The translations under genes were made by a program, and so were the position numbers. Below the pieces are notes generated by a model. The model was given only the letters and a program-made list of their open reading frames with translations, was not told where the DNA came from and made no database searches. A DNA stretch of 64,000 nt from Mimachlamys varia (lineage: Eukaryota; Mollusca; Bivalvia; Pectinida; Pectinidae). Positions within the stretch are counted from its first letter, which is position 1, and each line of letters opens with the position of its first letter. Below are positions 24,501 through 36,500 of the stretch, one piece after another. Location: positions 310,001 to 374,000 of the forward strand of contig OX392538.1 of NCBI GenBank assembly GCA_947623455.1. The letters are read 5' to 3'.

Positions 24501-27500
24501 TACATGTCGCAGTTGATTCGTTATTCTAGGGCTTGCTCTTAATATCGTGATTTTCGTGATCGATTTCGACTGCTGACAAAGTAACAACACAGGGATTCGA
24601 GAGACGCAAGTTGATCCGCAATATGCGGACATTTTATGGTCGCCATCTTTGTCTCATTGAAAAATATTCTGTACCTTTGTGTGATAGCAAGATGGCTGTT
24701 TTTGACTATGCTCATTAGTGAGCTGACAATGACTCAATTCTTATTTTAAAGACTGGGTGCGACCAAGATTAACATGACGGATGTCGTCGATGAAGCAGAA
24801 GACGCTTTGCCTCGAGTTAAATCGATTTTTTATAACGGATAATGCTTTTGTTAACGCTTCGGTATTCTCTCATTTTATTCACTTTTTCCTTATCACGAAC
24901 ATGAACTCTCTGCAGGAAAAGTATAGTACGGCTAATGCATACTCTTACAGGAGGGATGTTAAGTCACCTTTGTTTATTATGTAGTGTGCATAATTTGTAG
25001 TAGAATTATCGGATTCGGCTATACAAATAATTCCGGACAGAACTTTCGTGAAAGTAGGTGATACAGTTGAACCTCGTTTTCTCAAACTCGCATAAGTCGA
25101 AGACCCTTTACACCTCACATTCGAACTCGAATATTCAGAAAACTTGATTTTCCCGCTGTCCTGCTGACCTCGAGATAATAAGGATCTACTGCGACGTTGT
25201 TAATTAATGTATTATTTACAACACATCCAAACAGTCCAAACATGCAATCAAAAGTACAAACCAATTATTTATGTAGTTGAAAATCTAATGTTAATAATTT
25301 CCTGTTTCTAATTATTTGTTCCAGATCAATTCGGGACACCTACGTTTGATACTGGGGTGTTTGTTGCCTTTCTAATCGGTACGCTAACCTCCATTCTGGA
25401 CTCCATCGGAGATTACTACGCGTGTGCGAGGACGTGCAACGTCCCTCCGCCGCCTCGCTATGCCGTAAACAGAGGAATTGCAGTGGAAGGCTTCGGCAGT
25501 ACTTTGTCTGGAATCTTAGGCTGTGGACACGCTACAACTACGTACGGGGGAAACATTGGAGCTTTAGGTCTTACAAAGGTCAGTACTGACCTATACCTAC
25601 AGGGGAGGGGGCCTTTGGAGTCTTAGGTCTCACATAGGTCAGTACTTACCTATACATACAGGTATACATACAGGCGGGGCATGGGAGTCTTAGATCTCAC
25701 ATAGGTCAGAACTGACCACTACCTACAGGGGGGGGGGGGGGGCAGCGGAGTCTTAGATCTCACATAGGTTAGTACTGACCAATACATAGAGGAGGGAGGG
25801 GGGCATTGGAGCTTTAGGTCTAAGGTTTGTACTGACCTATACATACAGAGGGGGGCATGGGAGTCTTAGATATCACATAGGTCAGAACAGACCACTACCT
25901 ACAGGGGGGGGAGGGACACAACGGAGTCTTAGAGCTCACATAGGTCAGTACTGACCTATACATACAGAGGGTGGCATTGGAGTCTTAGATCTCACAAAGG
26001 TCAGTACTGAACAATACATACAGGGGGGGGGGGTCGGAGTCTTAGATCTCACAAAGGTCAGTACTGACCAATACATACAGGGGGGGGGGGGGGGGGGGGT
26101 CGGAGTTTTAGATCTCACAAAGGTCAGTACTGACCAATGCATACAGGGGGGGGGGGACATCAGAGTCTCAGGTCTCATTTTTATGTATTGCCTATTTACT
26201 ACGTATGGTCTGATCTAAGATCATGATGTTCTCAGGATTAGTTGTTTGTGTACATTATAAAGTGGGTAGACGTCTTTTATTAGCAAATAACGAAAGTATC
26301 AGGATAACATCTGTACTGACTTGGCTGACTTTTTTTTTTTTTTTCATACGAGGCTGAATTTGTCGAGGAGCTTATTGCTGACCTAGTCGATCGTATAAAC
26401 ACTTTTTAATTTGAAATCAAGGACACAACATATTCCTCCACATCAGCTTCTTATCTCGATCTTTACTTTTATTATGACCTGCATTGGCTGCTTGCTACTG
26501 CGTTATACAATAATTTCGATTTTCCGATCGTGAAGTTTCCCTTTCTTGGTGTTTGCATGTCACTGGTGACTTGATATTCTAGGGCTTGCTAAACAAATCG
26601 AGATTTTCGTTAAATATGTCGGCTGCTAACGAACAAACTTACGGCAGGTAAAGAAGACTATTATTACGTTTCATGATCGCCATCTTGGTATCATTGAGAA
26701 TTGTTTTTAATATGCGCATCAGTATGCCTGCTTGATGCGATTGAGAAATATACCTCAGTTCTTACATTGAGTCCAAGACATTTCTTTGATGTAAGCATCT
26801 AGATTCACATGGCGGGTGTCGTCAATGAAGCAAAACCTCTTGATCTTCCGGAACACCTGGTCTTATTCTCTTTTACTTTATTATAATTCTCCGTGTAAAT
26901 CTTTCCTTTTCCATATTTTGCCCCCAGCTTAACGAATTTTTTAGTTCTGATTATTGCTTCGTTAACGTTTTAGTACATGTATTCTTTATACATAGAAAAT
27001 GCTTCTAGCTGTGAGTCAGTAAAGTCACCAGAATGAATTTAGATCAGCTGAATATTTCACCATTTTATCCTTACACAACAGGTATATTCATGCAATGTGG
27101 TTATCAATTTTGCTTTCGTCCATGCGTCCCTATTAACATTGTGTTCAACATATCTAAGGAACCCCTGATCAGAATTCGATCATAAGCATGCTTTAGCTAC
27201 ACATCATCACGTTCTACACCTGAGGACAATTTAGTAGTTATTAGACAAAGTCATGTTATTTCTTTTAGCGGGGTACATCTTTGAGAGCTTTTTCACTTTA
27301 TTTTTTATGCTTTGAAGTGTTTGCGTTTTTCGCCTTATGATAAAAATGTAACAAGTACCTTTTCTGTAAATGGTCTTTTTTTCTATAAAAAGGTAGCAAG
27401 TCGTGATGTTTTACTGTGGACAGCCTTCATCTACCTAGTGTTTGGTATCATTGGGAAAGTCTCGGCAGTTTTCATAACCATACCGATTCCGGTCCTAGGT

Positions 27501-30500
27501 GGCAGCATGATCGTCTTGTTTGGCATGTTTAATGGGATCGTCCTATCCAACCTCCAAGTCATATCACTTTCATCTACTCGGAACCTCGCTATCATCGGAA
27601 CCTCTCTACTTGTAGGTCTGATGGTCCCACACTGGCTAGAGACTTATCCCGAGGATCTCCCATCAGGTCAGTAATGTACTAAACGACGAGATGATGCAAC
27701 ATTGTTAACACAATCAGAAAGTTCCTTATGTGATAGAATCTCCGCATTATAAATGTTTCGAATATGTTTTGGTCATTGCCTCATTGTCATATGTTTTATG
27801 ATTAACATTATTCAAAGCAAAAATTTAATTGTTATAATTTATATTTGGTGCGTCGTTACATTTAAATGTAAATTGGAAGTTAATTTTGTTTTCAATGCAA
27901 TGACGTTGATATCACCCGTGCCAGATATATGTTTTACCTTGGTCGGGATTTACATTTACAAGGATATCTCAATGATGAAACACACTTAAACGAAACTGTA
28001 TTTTGTTTTCATTTTACAATAATTCTCTGTAAATGGCGCACACACTTTTTTAAACTAAGACATCATACAAAAACACCATACTGACAGATATACCAAATTT
28101 ATTTTTTATTTCTTACAATATCTATAATAGGTTACATGCATGTCATATCACGAAAATAACAAATCAGCTGTGCCCATAAATGAATGATAAGTGCCCAGTA
28201 ATTGTATCTAAGTAACTATGATAAATGCCCAGTAATTGTATCTAAGTAACTATGATAAATGCCCAGTAATTGTATCTAAGTAACCATGATAAGTGCCCGG
28301 TAATTATATCTAAGTAACTGTGATAAGTGCCCAGTAAGTGTATCTAAGTAACCATGATAAGTGCCCGGTAATTGTATCTAAGTAACCGTGATAAGTGCCC
28401 AGTAATTGTATCTAAGTAACCATGATAAGTGCCCAGTAATTGTATCTAAGTAACCGTGATAAGTGCCCGGTAATTGTATCTAAGTAACCATGATAAGTGT
28501 CCAGTAATTGTATCTAAGTAACTATGATAAATGCCCGGTAATTGTATCTAAGTAACCGTGATAAGTGCCCAGTAATTGTATATAAGTAACCGTGATAAGT
28601 GCCCAGTAATTGTATCAAAGTAGCCATGATAAGTGCCAAGTAATTGTATATAAGTAACCATGATTAGTGCCCAGTAATTGTATATAAGTAACCGTGATAA
28701 GTGCCCAGTAATTGTATCTAAGTAACCGTGATAAGTGCCAAGTAATTGTATATAAGTAACCATGATTAGTGCCCAGTAATTGTATATAAGTAACCGTGAT
28801 AAGTGCCCAGTAATTGTATCTAAGTAACCATGATAAGTGCCCAGTAATTGTATCTAAGTAACCATGATAAGTGCCCAGTAATTGTATCTAAGTAACCGTG
28901 ATAAGTGCCAAGTAATTGTATATAAGTAACCAGGATTAGTGCCCAGTAATTGTATATAAGTAACCGTGATAAGTGCCCAGTAATTGTATCTAAGTAACCA
29001 TGATAAGTGCCCAGTAATTGTATCTAAGTCACCATGATAAGTGCCCAGTAATTGTATATAAGTAACCATGATAAGTGCCCAGTAATTGTATCTAAGTAAC
29101 CGTGATAAGTGCCCAGTAATTGTATATAAGTAACCATGATAAGTGCCCAGTAATTGTATCTAAGTAACCGTGATAAGTGCCCAGTAATTGTATCTAAGTA
29201 ACTATGATAAATGCCCGGTAATTGTATCTAAGTAACCGTGATAAGTGCCCAGTAATTGTATATAAGTCACCATGATAAGTGCCCAGTAATTGTATCTAAG
29301 TAACCGTGATAAGTGCCCAGTAATTGTATATAAGTAACCATGATAAGTGCCCGGTAATTGTATATAAGTAACCGTGATAAGTGCCCAGTAATTGTATCTA
29401 AGTAACCGTGATAAGTTCCAAGTAATTGCATCTAAGTAACTATGATAAATGCCAAGTAATTGTATCTAAGTAACCATGATAAGTGCCCAGTAATTGTATC
29501 TAAGTAACTATGATAAATGACCGGTAATTGTATCTTATTAACCGTGATAAGTGCCAAGTAATTGTATCTAAGTAACCGTGATAAGTGCCCAGTAATTGTA
29601 TATAAGTAACCATGATTAGTGCCCAGTAATTGTATATAAGTAACCGTGATAAGTGCCCAGTAATTGTATCTAAGTAACTATGATAAATGCCCGGTAATTG
29701 TATCTAAGTAACCGTGAAAAGTGCCCAGTAATTGTATCTAAGTAACCGTGATAAGTGCCCAGTAATTATATATAAGTAACCATGATAAGTGCCCAGTAAT
29801 TGTATCTAAGTAACCATGATAAGTGCCCAGTAATTGTATCTAAGTAACCGTGATAAGTGCCCAGTAATTGTATATAAGTAACCATGATAAGTGCCCGGTA
29901 ATTGTATCTAAGTAACCGTGATAAGTGCCCAGTAATTGTATCTAAGTAACTATGATAAATGCCCAGTAATTGTATATAAGTAACCGTGATAAGTGCCCAG
30001 TAATTGTATATAAGTAACCATGATAAGTGCCAAGTAATTGTATCTAAGTAACCGTGATAAGTGCCCAGTAATTGTATATAAGTAACCATGATAAGTGCCC
30101 AGTAATTGTATCTAAGTAACCGTGATAAGTGCCCAGTAATTGTATCTAAGTACCATGATACGTGCCCAGTAATTGTATATAAGTAACCGTGATAAGTGCC
30201 CGGTAATTGTATCTAAGTCACCATGATAAGTGCCCAGTAATTGTATCTAAGTAACCATGATAAATGCCCAGTAATTTTATCTCAGTAACCATGTTAAGTG
30301 CCCAGTAATTGTATCTAAGTAACCATGATAAATGCCCAGTAATTGTATCTTAGTAACCATGATAAGTGCCCAGTAATTGTATCTAAGTAACCATGATAAG
30401 TGCCCAGTAAATGTATCTAAGTAACCATGATAAGTGCCCAGTAATTGTATCTAAGTAACCATGATAAGTGCCCAGTAATTGTGTCTAAGTAACCATGATA

Positions 30501-33500
30501 AGTGCCAAGTAATTGTATCTAAGTAACCGTGATAAGTGTCCAGTAATTGTATATAAGTAACCATGATAAATGACCGGTAATTGTATCTTATTAACCGTGA
30601 TAAGTGTCCAGTAATTGTATCTAAGTAACCATGATAAGTGTCCAGTAGTTGAGTCTAAGTAACCATGATAAGTGCAAAGTAGTTGTATCTTAGTAACCAT
30701 GATAAGTGTCCAGTAATTGCATCTAAGTAACCATGATAAGTGACCAGTAATTGCATCTAAGTAACCATGATAAGTGTCCAGTAATTGTATCTAAGTAACC
30801 ATGATAAGTGTCCAGTAATTGAGTCTAAGTAACCATGATAAGTGCAAAGTAGTTGTATCTAAGTCACCATGATAAGTGTCCAGTAATTGTATCTAAGTAA
30901 CCATGATAAGTGTCCAGTAGTTGAGTCTAAGTAACCATGATAAGTGCAAAGTAGTTGTATCTTAGTAACCATGATAAGTGTCCAGTAATTGCATCTAAGT
31001 AACCATGATAAGTGCCCAGTAATTGCATCTAAGTAACCATGATAAGTGTCCAGTAATTGTATCTAAGTAACCATGATAAGTGTCCAGTAGTTGAGTCTAA
31101 GTAACCATGATAAGTGCAAAGTAGTTGTATCTAAGTCACCATGATAAGTGTCCAGTAATTGTATCTAAGTAACCATGATAAGTGCCCAGTAATTGTATCT
31201 AAGTAACCGTGATAAGTGCCCAGTAATTGTATCTAAGTAACCGTGATAAGTGCCCAGTAATTGTATCTAAGTAACCATGATAAGTGCCCAGTACTTGTAT
31301 ATAAGTAACCATGATACGTGCCCAGTAATTGTATCTAAGTAACTATGATAAATGCCCAGTAATTGTATATAAGTAACCGTGATAAGTGCCCAGTAATTGT
31401 ATATAAGTAACCATGATAAGTGCCAAGTAATTGTATCTAAGTAACCGTGATAAGTGCCCAGTAATTGTATATAAGTAACCATGATAAGTGCCCAGTAATT
31501 GTATCTAAGTAACCGTGATAAGTGCCAAGTAATTGTATCTAAGTACCATGATACGTGCCCAGTAATTGTATATAAGTAACCGTGATAAGTGCCCGGTAAT
31601 TGTATCTAAGTCACCATGATAAGTGCCCAGTAATTGTATCTAAGTAACCATGATAAATGCCCAGTAATTTTATCTCAGTAACCATGTTAAGTGCCCAGTA
31701 ATTGTATCTATGTCACCATGATAAATGCCCAGTAATTGTATCTTAGTAACCATGATAAGTGCCCAGTAATTGTATCTAAGTAACCATGATAAGTGCCCAG
31801 TAAATGTATCTAAGTAACCATGATAAGTGTCCAGTAATTGCATCTAAGTAACCGTGATAAGTGCCAAGTAATTGTATCTAAGTACCATGATACGTGCCCA
31901 GTAATTGTATATAAGTAACCGTGATAAGTGCCCGGTAATTGTATCTAAGTCACCATGATAAGTGCCCAGTAATTGTATCTAAGTAACCATGATAAATGCC
32001 CAGTAATTTTATCTCAGTAACCATGTTAAGTGCCCAGTAATTGTATCTATGTCACCATTATAAATGCCCAGTAATTGTATCTTAGTAACCATGATAAGTG
32101 CCCAGTAATTGTATCTAAGTAACCATGATAAGTGCCCAGTAAATGTATCTAAGTAACCATGATAAGTGTCCAGTAATTGCATCTAAGTAACCGTGATAAA
32201 TGCCGAGTAATAATATCTAAGTAACCATGATAAGTGCCCAGTAATTGTGTCTAAGTAACCATGATAAGTGGCCAGTAATTGTATCTAAGTAACCATGATA
32301 AGTATCCAGTAATTGTATCTAAGTAACCATAATAAGTGTCCAGTAGTTGAGTCTAAGTAAACATGATAAGTGCAAAGTAGTTGTATCTAAGTAACCATGA
32401 TAAGTGTCCAGTAATTGTATCTAAGTAACCATGATAAGTGCCCAGTAATTGTATCTAAGTAACCATGATAAATGCCCAGTAATTGTATCTAAGTAACCAT
32501 GATAAGTGTCCAGTAATTGTATCTAAGTAACCATGATAAGTGTCCAGTAGTTGAGTCTAAGTAACCATGATAAGTGCAAAGTAGTTGTATCTTAGTAACC
32601 ATGATAAGTGTCCAGTAATTGCATCTAAGTAACCATGATAAGTGCCCAGTAATTGCATCTAAGTAACCATGATAAGTGTCCAGTAATTGTATCTAAGTAA
32701 CCATGATAAGTGTCCAGTAGTTGAGTCTAAGTAACCATGATAAGTGCAAAGTAGTTGTATCTAAGTCACCATGATAAGTGTCCAGTAATTGTATCTAAGT
32801 AACCATGATAAGTGCCCAGTAATTGTATCTAAGTAACCATGATAAGTGTCCAGTAATTGTATCTAAGTAACCATGATAAGTGTCCAGTAGTTGAGTCTAA
32901 GTAACCATGATAAGTGTCCAGTAGTTGTATCTAAGTAACCATGATAAGTGTCCAGTAATTGTATCTAAGTAACCATGATAAGTGTCCAGTAGTTGAGTCT
33001 AAGTAACCATGATAAGTGCAAAGTAGTTGTATCTAAGTCACCATGATAAGTGTCCAGTAATTGCATCTAAGTAACCATGATAAGTGCCCAGTAATTGTAT
33101 CTAAAGTAACAGTGATAAGTGCCCAGTAATTGTATCTAAGTAACCATGATAAGTGCCCAGTAATTGTATCTAAGTAACCATGATAAGTGTCCAGTAATTG
33201 TATCTATGTCACCATGATAAGTGCCCAGTGATTGTATCTAAGTAACCATGTTAAGTGCCCAGTAATTGTATATATGTCACCATGATAAGTGCCCAGTAAT
33301 TGTATCTAAGTAACCATGATAAGTGCCCAGTAATTGTATCTATGTCACCATGATAAGTGCCCAGTAATTGTATTTATGTCACCATGATAAGTGCCCAGTA
33401 ATTGTATCTAAGTCACCATGATAAGTGCCCAGTAATTGTATCTATGTCACCATGATAAGTGCCCAGTAATTGTATCTATGTCACCATGATAAGTGCCCAG

Positions 33501-36500
33501 TAATTGTATATAAGTAACCGTGATAAGTGCCCACTCATTGTATCTAAGTAACCATGATAAGTGCCCGGTAATTATATCTTAGTAACCGTGATAAGTGTCA
33601 TGTAGTTGTATCTAACCTTTCTTTGGTATATTGTATCTGAGTAAACTATTGAGTTCCCTTGGTCTTTCCACGATACTCCATGTGTTACGCAGGGGAACTA
33701 CAGTATGTGGAAAGTGAGAGATATGTTCAACATCAAACACTTATTTATTTTATTCCGTAGTGTTACCAATACTAAACTATGTTCTATATTTTACTCACTG
33801 TTCCGATTTTGAACTTTTATATTTGATACACTGATTGTTCCAATGTTACAAATTCTATAACAGTTAGTAACCAATATTGAACTTTCTTTTATATTGATAC
33901 ACTGAGTGTACCAATGTTGAACTTTGTTTTATATTGATATACTGAGTGTACCAATGTTGAACTTTGTTTTATATTGATACACTGAGTGTACCAATGTTGA
34001 ACTTTGTTTTATATTGATATACTGAGTGTACCAATGTTGAACTTTGTTTTACATTGATATACTGAGTGTACCAATGTTGAACTTTGTTTTATATTGATAT
34101 ACTGAGTGTACCAATGTTGAACTTTGTTTTATATTGATATACTGAGTGTACCAATGTTGAACTTTGTTTTATATTGATATACTGAGTGTACCAATGTTGA
34201 ACTTTGTTTTACATTGATATACTGAGTATACCAATGTTGAACTTTGTTTTATATTGATATACTGAGTGTACCAACGTTGAACTTTGTTTTATATTTGATA
34301 CACTGAGTGTACCAATGTTGAACTTTGTTTTACATTGATATACTGAGTGTACCAGTGTTGAACTTTGTTTTATAATTGATATACTGAGCGTACCAGTGTT
34401 GAACTTTGTTTTACATTTGATATACTGAGTGTACCAATGTTGAATTTTGTTTTATATTTGATATACTGAGTGTACCAATGTTGAACTTTGTTTTACATTG
34501 ATATATTGAGTGTACCAATGTTGAACTTTGTTTTATATTGATATACTGAGTATACCAATGTTGAACTTTGTTTTATAGTTGATATACTGAGTGTACCAAT
34601 GTTGAACTTTGTTTTATATTTGATATACTGAGTGTACCAATGTTGAACTTTGTTTTATATTTGATATACTGAGTGTACCAATGTTGAACTTTGTTTTATA
34701 ATTGATATACTGAGTGTACCAATGTTGATCTTGGTTTTATAATTGATATACTGAGTGTACCAATGTTGATCTTGGTTTTATAATTGATATACTGAGTGTA
34801 CCAATGTTGAACTTTGTTTTATATTTGATATACTGAGTGTACCAATGTTGAACTTTGTTTTATAATTGATATACTGAGTGTACCAATGTTGAACTTTGTT
34901 TTACATTGATATACTGAGTGTACCAATGTTGAACTTTGTTTTATATTTGATATACTGAGTGTACCAATGTTGATCTTGGTTTTATAATTGATATACTGAG
35001 TGTACCAATGTTGAACTTTGTTTTATATTGATATACTGAGTGTACCAATGTTGAACTTTGTTTTACATTGATACACTGAGTGTACCAATGTTGAACTTTG
35101 TTTTACATTGATATACTGAGTGTACCAATGTTGAACTTTGTTTTATATTTGATATACTGAGTGTACCAATGTTGAACTTTGTTTTATAATTGATATACTT
35201 AGTGTACCAATGTTGAACTTGGTTTTATAATTGATATACTGAGTGTACCAATGTTGAACTTTGTTTTATATTTGATATACTGAGTGTACCAATGTTGAAC
35301 TTTGTTTTATATTTGATATACTGAGTGTACCAATGTTGAACTTGGTTTTATATTTGATCTACTAAGTGTACCAATGTTGATCTTGGTTTTATATTGATAT
35401 ACTGAGTGTACCAATGTTGAACTTTGTTTTACATTGATATACTGAGTGTACCAATGTTGAACTTTGTTTTATATTTGATATACTGAGTGTACCAATGTTG
35501 ATCTTGGTTTTACATTGATATACTGAGTGTACCAATGTTGAACTTTGTTTTACATTGATATACTGAGTGTACCAATGTTGAACTTTGTTTTACATTGATA
35601 TACTGAGTGTACCAATGTTGAACTTTGTTTTATATTGATATACTGAGTGTACCAATGTTGAACTTTGTTTTACATTGATATACTGAGTGTACCAATGTTG
35701 AACTTTGTTTTATATTTGATATACTGAGTGTACCAATGTTGAACTTTGTTTTACATTGATATACTGAGTGTACCAATGTTGAACTTTGTTTTATATTTGA
35801 TATACTGAGTGTACCAATGTTGAACTTTGTTTTACATTGATATACTGAGTGTACCTATGTTGAACTTTGTTTTACATTTGATATACTGAGTGTACCAATG
35901 TTGAACTTTGTTTTGTATTTGATATACTGAGTGTACCAATGTTAAACTTTGTTTTATATTTGATATACTGAGTATACCAATGTTGAACTTTGTTTTATAT
36001 TTGATATACTGAGTGTACCAATGTTGAACTTTGTTTTACATTGATATACTGAGTGTACCAATGTTGAACTTTGTTTTACATTGATACACTGAGTGTACCA
36101 ATGTTGAACTTTGTTTTACATTGATACACTGATTTGCCAGTGTTGAACAGTGATTCCTATTTGATATAATGAGTGTAACTGCACTGGAATCTGCTAAAAG
36201 TGCACAAAATAAGCAGCCATCTTGTTTGACGGTGATAGCATTGCTGTGTGACAAATTAAACTATTGTCGATTCTTATTTAAGCACAATACTTAATCGCCT
36301 ACTGCGACAGTGTATTATGGTCCTACATCAATTAAAGACTGTGTTACTTTGTAGACGGTGGTTACGGTTACCATATCCTAAAGACACTGCTAACAAACCC
36401 AATCCTCTTAGGAGGGGTCCTAGCCGCCTTCCTGGATAACACAGTTCCAGGTACGTCGTATGACTAACTTACATTCCATATTCGTCAACATGTTCGATAT

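Noticed and set aside
23256..24905. PLE reverse transcriptase as a functional gene
   Set aside because: Several frameshifts and stops between conserved motifs; no intact copy in the window.
28185..33613. Regular 34-bp repeats resembling a CRISPR array
   Set aside because: Units are contiguous with no unique spacers, the host is eukaryotic and there are no cas genes; it is a minisatellite.
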